Of a stretch of DNA of 64,000 nt, positions 34,548 to 43,651 are shown in pieces. Numbering within the stretch: the stretch's first letter is position 1; the number at the start of each line of letters is the position of its first letter. The notes under the pieces are model-generated. The model was given only the letters and a program-made list of their open reading frames with translations, did not search any database and was not told the origin of the DNA. The position numbers were made by a program, and so were the translations under genes. The DNA is taken from assembly GCA_018267095.1 (NCBI GenBank), contig JAFDZC010000006.1, positions 434,001 through 498,000 on the forward strand, in the 5' to 3' direction. This DNA comes from Bacteroidota bacterium. Lineage in GTDB: Bacteria > Bacteroidota > Bacteroidia > Flavobacteriales > Flavobacteriaceae.

Positions 34548-35820
34548 ATTGAACTGTAAATCCGTCGGGCAGAACGGCTCCTTTTTTAACAACGATGATA
34601 CCGTCTTTAATCGTGTATAAATCGGTGTTGGTGTCGGCTAAATGTTTGCCGCCATTGAGTCGGACATCGCTGCCAATGCAACAATTTTTATCAACGATGG
34701 TGTTGTGGATAAAACAGCGCTCGCCAATACCCACATTGATGATGTTTTGCTGTTGATTGGTACGAATTTCTTCGATGTTTTGGTAGAAGTCATTTCCCAT
34801 TAAATACGAGTTGATAATCGTTGAGCCCAAACCAATGCGACTTCTGATGCCAATCACAGAATGTTCAATCGTTACTGAATTCATAATACAGCCTTCGGCA
34901 ATCACTGAGCGGTCAATGGTAGAGGAACCGGTGATTTTTGACGGTGGCAAAACGCGTGCGCGGGTGTAAATCTTGCTGGTGTTGTCAAACAAATTGAACT
35001 TCGGTAAATCATCAGTCAAACCCAGATTGGCTTCAAAAAACGAATCGATGTTTCCGATATCGGTCCAATAACCTTCGTATTGATAGCTCAAAACTTTGTG
35101 TTTGCCGATGGCTTGCGGAATGATTTCTTTGCCAAAATCTTTGGTGTCCGGATTCTTCATCAACGAAACCAACAAGTCGCGATTGAAGATGTAAATTCCC
35201 ATCGAAGCCAAGTAGTGTCGGCCTTCAGCTTTCATTTCGTCGCTGACTTCAGAGGTCCATTCGGGCAATAAACCGGCGTTGGGTTTTTCAATGAACGAAC
35301 GGATAAAACTCTGGTCATCGGTTTTTAAAATGCCAAATTCCGGAGCTTCTTTGGCACTGACCGGCAAAGTAGCAATCGAGATTTCAGCGCCCGAAGCATG
35401 GTGTGCTTTGAGCATTTCGTTGAAGTCCATTTGATAAAGCTGATCGCCTGACAAGATCAGCGCATATTCAAATTCATGATTCAAAAAATGCTGCATACAT
35501 TGGCGCACCGCATCGGCGGTTCCTTGAAACCAAGTCGGATTATCGGGCGTTTGCTCGGCCGCCAAAATATCGACAAAAGCCGAACTAAACGTACTAAAAT
35601 GATAGGTGTTTTTGATGTGTTGATTGAGCGAAGCCGAATTGAACTGGGTCAACACAAACATGCGTTGAATTTGCGAGTTGATACAATTCGAAATTGGAAT
35701 ATCTACCAAGCGATATTTTCCGGCAATCGGAACCGCCGGTTTTGATCGGCTTTCAGTGAGTGGAGCCAAACGCGAACCTTGTCCGCCGCCCAGGATGATG
35801 GCTAATGTTTTTTTGTTCAT
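34546..35820 (-). CDS. glgC: Glucose-1-phosphate adenylyltransferase
   Basis: A 424-residue enzyme that makes ADP-glucose, the committed step of glycogen synthesis. The nucleotidyltransferase domain shows LGGGQGSRLAPLTESRSKPAVPIAGKYRLVDIPIS-type motifs, FQGTADAVRQ and FIEKP; the C-terminal third is a left-handed beta-helix (SKITGSSTIDRSVIAEGCIM). The ATG at 35820 overlaps the glgA stop by four bases (ATGA), so translation is coupled; the frame opens 20 codons further upstream without family resemblance. It is the last gene of the redoxin-glgA-glgC operon. Confidence 0.96.
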   Translation of the reverse strand: MNKKTLAIILGGGQGSRLAPLTESRSKPAVPIAGKYRLVDIPISNCINSQIQRMFVLTQFNSASLNQHIKNTYHFSTFSSAFVDILAAEQTPDNPTWFQGTADAVRQCMQHFLNHEFEYALILSGDQLYQMDFNEMLKAHHASGAEISIATLPVSAKEAPEFGILKTDDQSFIRSFIEKPNAGLLPEWTSEVSDEMKAEGRHYLASMGIYIFNRDLLVSLMKNPDTKDFGKEIIPQAIGKHKVLSYQYEGYWTDIGNIDSFFEANLGLTDDLPKFNLFDNTSKIYTRARVLPPSKITGSSTIDRSVIAEGCIMNSVTIEHSVIGIRSRIGLGSTIINSYLMGNDFYQNIEEIRTNQQQNIINVGIGERCFIHNTIVDKNCCIGSDVRLNGGKHLADTNTDLYTIKDGIIVVKKGAVLPDGFTVQ

Positions 35821-37241
35821 GAGTGTTGTTTTGAGATGGATTGATAAACCGAGATATACGTTTCGGCCACTGAATTCCACGAGTGGTCAATTTGCTGAAT
35901 TTCTTTTCGGACGGCATCGAATTTTTTTACATCGACATACAAAGCCATCGCTCGCCCAATCGAATGAACTACATCTGAAACACTTGTTTGGTCATGACAC
36001 AAACCAAAACCGCCGTCGCCAATGTCAATTACTGTGTCGCGCAATCCGCCGGTTCTGCGCACAATCGGAATGGTTCCGTAGCGCAAAGCATACATTTGGT
36101 TGAGTCCGCAAGGTTCTACGCGCGAAGGCATCAGTAAAAAATCAGCACCAGCATAAATTTTATGCGCCAAGGCTTCGTTATAACCAATGTAAGCGCTGTA
36201 GTTTCCGGAGTAAAAATGCGACAATCCGGCGAGTTGTTGCTCTACTTGAGGGTCACCCGAACCGAGTATCAGGATGTTGATTTCGCCGCTGAATTCATTG
36301 AGGGCAATGCTGGCCATGTGTGGCAATAAATCCGCGCCTTTTTCACCGACCAGTCGTCCGATAAAGGTAAACAAGGGTTTTTCAGGGTCTAAATGAAACT
36401 GTTCACACAACCATTTTTTGTTGGCCGCTTTTCCTTTTTTAAAAGTGCGCAGATCATAGTGATGCTCTAGTAAAGCATCGGTTTTGGGATTCCAAAGTTC
36501 GGAATCAATACCGTTGAGAATCCCCAGCGATTTTGGGCGTTCCCAACGCAATAAATTTTCCAGGCCATTGGCTTTGTTGCTGATTTCATCCAAATAACTT
36601 GGCGAAACCGTCGTGACTTTCCAAGCGCATTTGATACCCGAAGCCAGCGGATTGATGGTTCCGTTCCATTCGAGATAACCGATTCTGGACAAATCAAAAG
36701 CGGGCAGATAATGCAATTTATCATAACCAAACCAACCTTGGTATTGCCCGTTGTGAATGGTTACGATGGTAGGCGTGTAACGTAAATTTTCATAGTTAGA
36801 GCAATGCTGCACCATAAACGGAATTAGTGCCGTATGATGATCGTGGCAATGCAAAACGCTTGGTTGTTGCTCAGTTTCAATGAGCCAATTCAAAAAGGCA
36901 ATTTGAAAAGCCAAAAAGCGCTCAGTATCGTCTTCATACGAATATACATTCGGACGGTCAAACAACTCCGGAATGGCCATTTGATACAACTCAAAACCCA
37001 GTTGATTAGACGGTTCATGTAAAACGCTATACGAAAACACAAAATGTCCCAAGCGCAGTTTTCCTTGATGCACCGTTTGATATTCAGTCTTCTGAAAAAA
37101 AGCATTATTGTAGGCCGGAACCACTACACGTGCAGTCACTCCGGCTGCGTTGAGGTATTTGGGCAAAGCGCCTACCACATCGCCCAAACCGCCCACTTTG
37201 GCTACGGGATAACACTCGGCACTGAGGTGATATACCAACAT
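35817..37241 (-). CDS. glgA: Glycogen synthase (ADP-glucose)
   Basis: A 474-residue GT5 glycosyltransferase that extends alpha-1,4-glucan from ADP-glucose. Visible are the N-terminal KVGGLGDVVGALPKYL motif that binds ADP-glucose, HCHDHHTAL, SPSYLDEI, FIGRLVGEKGADLL, and the C-terminal PSRVEPCGLNQMYALRYGTIPIVRRTGGLRDTV. The ATG at 37241 fits the family start MLVYHLSAECYPVAKVGG; earlier in-frame starts overlap the upstream gene. glgB and glgP are not in the window. Confidence 0.96.
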   Translation of the reverse strand: MLVYHLSAECYPVAKVGGLGDVVGALPKYLNAAGVTARVVVPAYNNAFFQKTEYQTVHQGKLRLGHFVFSYSVLHEPSNQLGFELYQMAIPELFDRPNVYSYEDDTERFLAFQIAFLNWLIETEQQPSVLHCHDHHTALIPFMVQHCSNYENLRYTPTIVTIHNGQYQGWFGYDKLHYLPAFDLSRIGYLEWNGTINPLASGIKCAWKVTTVSPSYLDEISNKANGLENLLRWERPKSLGILNGIDSELWNPKTDALLEHHYDLRTFKKGKAANKKWLCEQFHLDPEKPLFTFIGRLVGEKGADLLPHMASIALNEFSGEINILILGSGDPQVEQQLAGLSHFYSGNYSAYIGYNEALAHKIYAGADFLLMPSRVEPCGLNQMYALRYGTIPIVRRTGGLRDTVIDIGDGGFGLCHDQTSVSDVVHSIGRAMALYVDVKKFDAVRKEIQQIDHSWNSVAETYISVYQSISKQHS

Positions 37242-37246
37242 TGAAT

Positions 37247-37804
37247 TTATATTTTCCATTTGATGTTGCAACCAATGCTCGGCTTTTGATCGCCTGCTAT
37301 GGGTTGGTTTAAAATTAAACAATCTAAGGCAGTGCGCAAATCTTTTCCGGTGACCGGAAGGCCATTTTGCGGACGCGCATCATCGAGTTGTCCGCGATAC
37401 ACCAATTGATTTTGTGCATCGAACAAATAAAAATCGGGTGTACAAGCGGCATCATAAGCGCGGGCGATTTGCTGGGTTTCATCGTATAAGTATGCAAAAT
37501 TCATCTGATGTTCAACAGCAAACAGATGCATCAGCTCAGGACGGTCTTGCGGATATTTTTCGACATCGTTGCTGGAGATGGCGACAGTGTTGATTCCTTG
37601 ATTTTGGTATTGATGGGCAATGCGAATCACTTCATCAATCACATGCACCACAAAAGGGCAGTGGTTACACATAAAAATAATAAGTGTTCCTGCCGACCCC
37701 TTGAGCTCATCCAAAGAAAGCATTTGCCCAGAAACGGTGTCGGGCAATACAAATTCTGGGGCTTGGGTGCCCAGTGCTAACATATTCGAAGGAGTTTGTG
37801 CCAT
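37247..37804 (-). CDS. Thioredoxin-fold redoxin (AhpC/TSA-like)
   Basis: A 185-residue cytoplasmic thioredoxin-fold protein. The core runs LGTQAPEFVLPDTVSGQMLSLDELKG, then LIIFMCNHCPFVVHVIDEV with a C-x-x-C pair (CNHC) and AISSNDVEKYPQDRPELM. Family members in flavobacteria are called thioredoxin family proteins, and a peroxiredoxin or reductase role is likely but not shown. The ATG at 37804 was chosen because the preceding 21 codons are not conserved-looking. It lies five bases before glgA and so probably forms an operon with glgA-glgC. Confidence 0.85.
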   Translation of the reverse strand: MAQTPSNMLALGTQAPEFVLPDTVSGQMLSLDELKGSAGTLIIFMCNHCPFVVHVIDEVIRIAHQYQNQGINTVAISSNDVEKYPQDRPELMHLFAVEHQMNFAYLYDETQQIARAYDAACTPDFYLFDAQNQLVYRGQLDDARPQNGLPVTGKDLRTALDCLILNQPIAGDQKPSIGCNIKWKI

Positions 37805-37884
37805 CGAGCTTGGATGAAGATTACAAAATCGAAATTTAAACAAAAAATCCGAACTTTGAACGCTCATTCAAACAACAAAACACG

Positions 37885-38223
37885 ATGACTGATTTAAGCT
37901 GGACCGAATTTGAACGCGTTGAGATGCGCGTGGGAACCATCGTAGAAGCCAAAGATTTTCCACAGGCCAAAAAGCCGGCCTATCAACTCACGATTGATTT
38001 TGGCAAGGTCATCGGTTTGAAAAAAACTTCGGCACAAATTACCCAAAGATATACGCCAGAAAGCTTAATCGGACGACAAGTAGTGGCGGTGGTCAATTTC
38101 CCAAAAAAGCAAATCGGGCCTTTTATGAGTGAATGTTTGGTGTTGGGTAGCGTGGGCGAGGGCAACGATATTGTTTTGCTCGCACCTGATTTTGTGGTTG
38201 AAAACGGTTTGCGGATTGGTTAA
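37885..38223 (+). CDS. csaA: CsaA-type tRNA-binding domain protein
   Basis: A 112-residue OB-fold protein, a free-standing version of the EMAP-II-like tRNA-binding domain: FERVEMRVGTIVEAKDFPQAKKPAYQLTIDFG, then SAQITQRYTPESLIGRQVVAVVNFPKKQIGPFMSECLVLG. CsaA homodimers bind tRNA and have been described as export-related chaperones. It is divergent from the redoxin gene, and its stop overlaps the murB stop in the palindrome TTAA. Confidence 0.93.
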   Translation: MTDLSWTEFERVEMRVGTIVEAKDFPQAKKPAYQLTIDFGKVIGLKKTSAQITQRYTPESLIGRQVVAVVNFPKKQIGPFMSECLVLGSVGEGNDIVLLAPDFVVENGLRIG

Positions 38224-39233
38224 ATCACATTGACTTCGGCCTCGATGCTGATGCCGAATTTTTCACGCACGGTATTTTGAATGTTCTGCGACAAAGCCAG
38301 AATTTCGGCTCCGGTGGCGTTTCCGTAATTGACCAAAACCAGCGCTTGGTTTTTGTGTACACCGGCATCGCCTATGCGAATTCCTTTAAAACCCGCTTGT
38401 TCGATGAGCCAACCCGCAGGTACTTTAACCTCAGTTTCAGAAACAGGAAAGAATTTTACTTCGGGAAACTTTTTTTGAACAGCTTCAAATTGCGCTTTTG
38501 AAATGATTGGATTTTTAAAGAAACTTCCGCTGTTGCCCAATTCTTTCGGATCGGGTAATTTGCTTTGACGAATGGCAATCACTGCGCGACTGACATCTTG
38601 AATAGTTGGCTGGGTAATTCCTTGTTTGGCTAATTCTGCCTGAATATCACCGTAACCGGTTTTGATGTTGTGGTTTCGTTTGGTGAGTTTAAAAGTAACC
38701 GAAGTAATAATGTACTGATCTTTGGCTTCTTGCTTAAAAATGCTTTCTCGGTATCCGAAGTGACAATCTGCATTGCTAAAAGTGCGCAAGTTTCCGTCGG
38801 CTATTTTCATCGCTTCGCATTGGGTCATGGTATCTTTTATTTCACTGCCGTAGGCGCCAATGTTCTGCACCGGTGTGGTGCCGACATTGCCCGGAATGAG
38901 CGACATATTCTCAAGTCCGCCGTAGTTTTGTTCTAAAGTCCACAAAACGAATTCATGCCAATTTTCGCCTGCTTGGCATTCAATCCAAACAAAATCATCA
39001 TTTTCTTGAACGATTTTTTTACCTTTTAAATTGACGTGAATCACCAACGCATCCATGTCTTTTGTGAGCAACATATTGCTGCCACCGCCGAGAATGAATT
39101 TCTTTTCAGCGGCTTGTTCTTGAAGAATTTGACGCAATTCATCAACAGAGTTTACAGCTACAAAAGCACGTGCTTTGGCATCGATCCCGAAGGTATTATA
39201 AGATTTTAAAGAAAAATGACGCTGAATTTGCAT
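38220..39233 (-). CDS. murB: UDP-N-acetylenolpyruvoylglucosamine reductase
   Basis: A 337-residue FAD enzyme that completes UDP-N-acetylmuramic acid synthesis for peptidoglycan. Motifs are the FAD-binding LGGGSNMLL, SLIPGNVGTTPVQNIGAYG, FGYRESIFK, the catalytic serine region GNSGSFFKNPI and AGWLIEQAGFKGIRIGDAGVHKNQALVLVN. The Tyr-containing FGYRES loop is that of the E. coli-like type I enzyme. It is the last gene of the row rhodanese/thioredoxin, DUF2461, glycosyltransferase, asnB, murB, 30 bases after asnB. Confidence 0.96.
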   Translation of the reverse strand: MQIQRHFSLKSYNTFGIDAKARAFVAVNSVDELRQILQEQAAEKKFILGGGSNMLLTKDMDALVIHVNLKGKKIVQENDDFVWIECQAGENWHEFVLWTLEQNYGGLENMSLIPGNVGTTPVQNIGAYGSEIKDTMTQCEAMKIADGNLRTFSNADCHFGYRESIFKQEAKDQYIITSVTFKLTKRNHNIKTGYGDIQAELAKQGITQPTIQDVSRAVIAIRQSKLPDPKELGNSGSFFKNPIISKAQFEAVQKKFPEVKFFPVSETEVKVPAGWLIEQAGFKGIRIGDAGVHKNQALVLVNYGNATGAEILALSQNIQNTVREKFGISIEAEVNVI

Positions 39234-39263
39234 GAAGTTTTTTTCAAAGGTAAGTGAACCAAT

Positions 39264-41132
39264 CTAAACGATTTCAGCCAAAGCCGAAAAATTTTCTACA
39301 TAATATTTTACCCAAACATGCAGCATAAACAGCGGAACTATATACGAAACCATGCGTTTGTCGCCCGCGCGCAACTGAGCAATCATGCGATCAATTTTGA
39401 TGTGCTCGAAATAAGACCATTTAAAAATTTCGCTGTTTGAAAACGAAGTCATTTCATCGGCAAAAGCTTGGTTTTTAGTTAAATATTCGCCCCAAGGCGT
39501 GCTCAAACCAACTTTCCTGAATTTTAAAATGTCTTCAGGCAAGCGCTCTTGCATACTGGTTTTGAGAATGTATTTTCCTTTTTTTCCGGTAAAGAGCCAT
39601 TTGTCGTCCAACGAACCCAAACCAGCCAGCAAGCGCTGATCTAAAAACGGTTCGCGACATTCAATCGATGCGCCCATGGTGCAGCGGTCATTTCGGTCGA
39701 GTAATGAACACAAATAGGTGTGTTGATCAAAATACAAGGCTTGGCGTCTGAGGTTGTTCGGATACAACTCTTGTGCTTGACGATAAATCTCATGGCGATA
39801 TTGATTCTCCGGTGCTCTGTGAATTCCAAAATTTTCTGCAATATCTTTCGGAAATATGTTCGAGCCGTTGTACAAAACCAAATCGCGCGGATTGTCAATA
39901 CTGGCATAGCGTGCGAGTTTGTCGTAACGCATTTTTTTGCTAAAAACATCCAGCTTATTCAGCATCGTTGCCGCTTGTAATAATGACGGAAATTGCAAAG
40001 GTTTGTAGCGAACATAACCGCCCATGAGTTCATCGCCACCTTCGCCCGAGAGCAAAACTTTTACATTGGGTTGTGCGAGTTTTGACAGTGCTAATAAATG
40101 CGGTTCGCTCAGGTGCATCAGCGGTTCGTCTTGAAAGTAAGTTGCTGATAAAAGTTGCTGATATACTTGCTCGTCGCGCAATTCCAATTTATTGAACTGA
40201 TAATTGAAATTTTTAGTCAGCATTTCTGCCAGATGTGCCTCATTGTGTTCGGCTTGTTCAAAACCAATGGTGTAGGTTTGGATATCGGCGTATTTTTGAT
40301 GATGCATCGAAGCCAATATCGACGATGAGTCAAGTCCGGCACTGAGCAAAACGCCCACCGGAACGTCGCTCACCATGCGCAGTCGAATTGAACTATCAAA
40401 GGTTTCTCTGAACCATTCTACTGGCTCAGATATCGCAGTTTGTTGTTGGATTTCACGTTTGAGATTCCACCATTGTTCGGTTTTGATTTGACCATTTTCT
40501 GCAATCACCATGGAATGCCCGGGAAGCAACTTTTGTACGTTTTCAAAAAGGGTATGTTCGCCGGCTACGAATCGATTGAAAATATATTCTTCAATTCCAG
40601 GCTGTGAAATCCTTAGTGGAACTCCGGCCGCAAACAAAGCTTTTTGTTCTGAAGCAAAATAAAAACTGCCTTCGTGCCAACTGTAATACAATGGTTTTAC
40701 GCCCATGCGATCGCGCACAACGGTCAGGGTTCGTTCGATTTTATCCCAAATAGCAAAAGCAAACATACCGTTGAGTTTGCTGAGCATTTTGAGTCCGTGC
40801 AATTGGTAAAGCTTGAGTAAAACCTCGGTGTCGCTGTGGGTTTTGATTGAAAAACCGTTGCTTTTAAGCTCGGGATAAAAATCAGTAAAGTTGTAAATTT
40901 CACCATTAAATACCAGAATATATCTCTGGTCTTCAGAGGTAAAAGGTTGGTGGCCAGCGCTGCTGACATCTAAAATAGACAAACGTCTGTGACCGAGTCC
41001 GAGATTGCGATCGGTAAATAGGCCGCTATCATCGGGGCCGCGATGTTCCAATACATCACGCATTTTTACTAGTGTGCGCGTGTCGACTTCTTTTGGAGTT
41101 CGTACGTGAAAAATACCGTTAATTCCGCACAC
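39264..41132 (-). CDS. asnB: Glutamine-hydrolysing asparagine synthase
   Basis: A 622-residue amidotransferase. The class II glutaminase domain (1-200) begins with the nucleophile Cys2 (MCGINGIF), with RGPDDSG, GHRRLSILD and FNGEIYN. The synthetase domain carries the ATP pyrophosphatase loop as LLSAGLDSSS (usually SGGLDSS) and the LLSGEGGDELMGGY motif. The closest type is the one found in surface-polysaccharide loci, where it may amidate a sugar acid rather than make free asparagine. The glycosyltransferase two bases upstream makes this plausible. Confidence 0.93.
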   Translation of the reverse strand: MCGINGIFHVRTPKEVDTRTLVKMRDVLEHRGPDDSGLFTDRNLGLGHRRLSILDVSSAGHQPFTSEDQRYILVFNGEIYNFTDFYPELKSNGFSIKTHSDTEVLLKLYQLHGLKMLSKLNGMFAFAIWDKIERTLTVVRDRMGVKPLYYSWHEGSFYFASEQKALFAAGVPLRISQPGIEEYIFNRFVAGEHTLFENVQKLLPGHSMVIAENGQIKTEQWWNLKREIQQQTAISEPVEWFRETFDSSIRLRMVSDVPVGVLLSAGLDSSSILASMHHQKYADIQTYTIGFEQAEHNEAHLAEMLTKNFNYQFNKLELRDEQVYQQLLSATYFQDEPLMHLSEPHLLALSKLAQPNVKVLLSGEGGDELMGGYVRYKPLQFPSLLQAATMLNKLDVFSKKMRYDKLARYASIDNPRDLVLYNGSNIFPKDIAENFGIHRAPENQYRHEIYRQAQELYPNNLRRQALYFDQHTYLCSLLDRNDRCTMGASIECREPFLDQRLLAGLGSLDDKWLFTGKKGKYILKTSMQERLPEDILKFRKVGLSTPWGEYLTKNQAFADEMTSFSNSEIFKWSYFEHIKIDRMIAQLRAGDKRMVSYIVPLFMLHVWVKYYVENFSALAEIV

Positions 41133-41134
41133 GA

Positions 41135-42202
41135 TTATTGATTTTGGTGGTGGTTAATCATTTGATGGTATCGCTCTGCGATGAGTTTCATGTTTTTTGC
41201 ATAGTTTGCTTTTTCTTCGACAAACTTTCGGTTTTTATGAATTGCTTGGCTTCTGTAGGGCTCATTGTTGAAAGCCCAAATAAGTTCATGCGCCAAAGTT
41301 TCTTTTTGATCTACAGCAACCAGTTGACCGTTTTCGCGATGGGTAATCCAACTTTGATTGCCGGGAACATCACTTACAATCGGGTAACACCCAACGGCCA
41401 TCGCTTCGAATAAAGAAGACGAAACCCCTTCGGTTACCGGCATACTAATGTAAAAATTTGCCTTTTCGAGAAATTTAGGCAAATCATCATTGTTGATTCT
41501 ACCGGCAAAACGTACATTTTGGCTGATGTTGAGATCTTGAGCTAAATGCTGTAATTTTTCTTTCATCGGGCCATCGCCAACAATGGTTAACTCAAACGGA
41601 ATATCTTGCTGATGCAGCAATCCAAAAGCTTTTATAATCGTTGTATGGCGATATTCCGGGAGCAACGAACGAGTAACTACAGCGTTGATTTTTGGTTGAC
41701 TTTGATTTACAACGAAAGTGAATTTCATCAGGTCAATACCCTTGGGGAGCACCATCACTTTTGGCATATCGACTCCGTTTTTTTTCATCGAAACCGTCAT
41801 GGCCGGACCCCAAGCATGAATCAAATCAACTTTATTAAAAGCGTACGATTGGATTACTTTTTTGAGTGGATACAAAAGTGAATTCTCGGGCCATAAATCG
41901 GTAATGCCTTGTTGTGCAATGGCTGAAGGTTTGATTCCGGATAATGCTGCCAGAAAACCATAACTGGTAGTTCGTTCAGCAATGATCATGTCTGGCTTTT
42001 CTTGTCTGGCTATTTTTCGGATTTTGAATAGAGCGGTTGCATATTCAACAATTCTCGAAAAGCGATTCAATAAACCGTTACTCGGGGTTTTCAGTTCCCA
42101 AGTAATGACCTCAAATGGGCCAAATTCCTTGAGACCTTTCATCCAAGTAATGGCATCGGCACGATAAGTTTCACCAAGAAACAGAATCTTTCTTTGTTCC
42201 AT
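41135..42202 (-). CDS. Glycosyltransferase family 4 (GT-B fold)
   Basis: A 355-residue glycosyltransferase. The C-terminal donor-binding half is clear: FTFVVNQSQPKINAVVTRSLLPEYRHTTIIKAF, ELTIVGDGPMKEKLQHLAQDL, NVRFAGRI and the E-x7-E region MPVTEGVSSSLFEAMAVGCYPIVSDVPGNQSWI. The N-terminal half is more divergent. No signal peptide is seen. With asnB downstream (two bases apart) it likely adds a sugar in cell-envelope glycan synthesis. Donor and acceptor are not predictable. Confidence 0.9.
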   Translation of the reverse strand: MEQRKILFLGETYRADAITWMKGLKEFGPFEVITWELKTPSNGLLNRFSRIVEYATALFKIRKIARQEKPDMIIAERTTSYGFLAALSGIKPSAIAQQGITDLWPENSLLYPLKKVIQSYAFNKVDLIHAWGPAMTVSMKKNGVDMPKVMVLPKGIDLMKFTFVVNQSQPKINAVVTRSLLPEYRHTTIIKAFGLLHQQDIPFELTIVGDGPMKEKLQHLAQDLNISQNVRFAGRINNDDLPKFLEKANFYISMPVTEGVSSSLFEAMAVGCYPIVSDVPGNQSWITHRENGQLVAVDQKETLAHELIWAFNNEPYRSQAIHKNRKFVEEKANYAKNMKLIAERYHQMINHHQNQ

Positions 42203-42207
42203 AAAAT

Positions 42208-42882
42208 TTATTCCTCTGAACTCAATGCTCGGTTGAGGTAATCGTTGAGTGGTTTAAGCAAAATGAGTTTTTGGCTGATTTGCGACACAAAATCTTTTTG
42301 GGTTGCCAATTTTGTATCAAAATGATGTACCGCGGTAAAACTTTTAAGTTTCAGAAAATCAATACCCGGATGATCTTTTTCAAAACCGCGCGGCGGATTC
42401 TTTAAGGTAGTGTTTTCATCACGCGTCAGCGAAACAAAAGTTTGGGTAAACTTGGGGGCGTTTACTATTTCTTGAAGATCGTCATAAAAAAAGTTGATTT
42501 CTCTTCTGATTTTTTGCAGTTGATCGGGCATCGGGCAATACAGACCGCCACCGATAAATGATTTTTCCGGGTCAATTTGAATGTAATAACCCGGCGCTTC
42601 ATTGCTCATTGAGCCCGATTTGAGCCAAATGCCCATATGAGTTTTATAAGGCGATTTGTCTTTTGAAAAACGAATGTCGCGGTTGATGCGAAACGTACAA
42701 TACTTCACTTCGAGCATGGCCAGTGAATCATCCAGCGGCTTCATGGCTTCGAGGAGTTTTTCAATAAGTTGATGATAATCGGCTTTGTATGCTTCGTATC
42801 GTTTTTTCTGAGCCAGAAACCAATCTCGGTTGTTGTTTTCTTTTAGATCGGCCAGAAACTGAAGGCTTTCTTTCGACAACAT
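42208..42882 (-). CDS. DUF2461 family protein
   Basis: A 224-residue protein matching DUF2461 (TIGR02453-like): LQFLADLKENNNRDWFLAQKKRYEAYKADY, then VKYCTFRINRDIRFSKDKSPYKTHMGIWL and PGYYIQIDPEKSFIGGGLYCP. The function is unknown. It sits one base after the rhodanese/thioredoxin gene and five before the glycosyltransferase, in the middle of a five-gene row. It may be only positional company rather than part of the envelope pathway. Confidence 0.87.
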   Translation of the reverse strand: MLSKESLQFLADLKENNNRDWFLAQKKRYEAYKADYHQLIEKLLEAMKPLDDSLAMLEVKYCTFRINRDIRFSKDKSPYKTHMGIWLKSGSMSNEAPGYYIQIDPEKSFIGGGLYCPMPDQLQKIRREINFFYDDLQEIVNAPKFTQTFVSLTRDENTTLKNPPRGFEKDHPGIDFLKLKSFTAVHHFDTKLATQKDFVSQISQKLILLKPLNDYLNRALSSEE

Positions 42883-42883
42883 T

Positions 42884-43579
42884 TTATTCCAATCCTTTTT
42901 TCAGTTCTGCTTCGCTCATAAAACCCTGATGCTTCCACTTGAGCGTGCCATTTTCATAATAAAGTAATACCGGAAGACCGTCGATTTTTAAGTCGGAAAT
43001 CATCGTTTTGTGTTCGTCTGCATTCAGACGCACAATATTCACCTTTCCTTTTAAATCGCTTTGCATTTTGAGCAAGTAAGGCTCCATTTGTTTGCAAGGC
43101 GCGCACCACGGAGCATAAAAGTCAACCAAAACCTTGGCGTCGGCTTTGATCATATCGCCGTATTCTTGCGGGCACATACCAACAATTTTGTCGCTGGGTT
43201 TAGCCATACCGGCAGCGTTCCATTTCATCATGCCGCCTTCTAAGTCGTATACTTTACTAAAACCCATTTCAACGAGTTTGTCAGATGCTTTTTTGCTGCG
43301 ACCGCCTACCATGCAATACACAAAAACCGGTTCGGCTTTGTTGAGTTTGGCTGCTTGCGCCTCAAAATCATCTCCGTTCCAATTGATGTTTTTGGCGTTG
43401 TCAATGTGTTGACTGCCATATTCTGAAGGTGTGCGCACATCAATGATTTGTGCGTTGGGTGTGGCTTTGATTTTGTCGGCAAAAACCTGAGCCGTTATGT
43501 TTTCATAATGTGCGTTTTGCCCTTGACAGGCACTGATGATAAGCGCTGAAGCAAGCAATAAAAAATGACGCAATTTCAT
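42884..43579 (-). CDS. Rhodanese-thioredoxin fusion lipoprotein
   Basis: A 231-residue exported protein with a lipobox (IISAC, Cys about 18). Residues 28-120 are a rhodanese domain (AQIIDVRTPSEYGSQHIDNA, active-site cysteine in VFVYCMVGGRSKKA). Residues 130-231 are a thioredoxin domain with WCAPC (VDFYAPWCAPCKQMEPYL). It probably handles sulfur or thiol redox chemistry on the periplasmic side. The lipobox and the domain pair together suggest a tethered reductase. It is the first gene of the row that ends with murB. Confidence 0.9.
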   Translation of the reverse strand: MKLRHFLLLASALIISACQGQNAHYENITAQVFADKIKATPNAQIIDVRTPSEYGSQHIDNAKNINWNGDDFEAQAAKLNKAEPVFVYCMVGGRSKKASDKLVEMGFSKVYDLEGGMMKWNAAGMAKPSDKIVGMCPQEYGDMIKADAKVLVDFYAPWCAPCKQMEPYLLKMQSDLKGKVNIVRLNADEHKTMISDLKIDGLPVLLYYENGTLKWKHQGFMSEAELKKGLE

Positions 43580-43651
43580 AGCCTGAAATTTTGAAAATGA
43601 TGAGCAAAAGTAGGTAAAAATTGAATTGACAAAACGAAATCTTCAGTTATT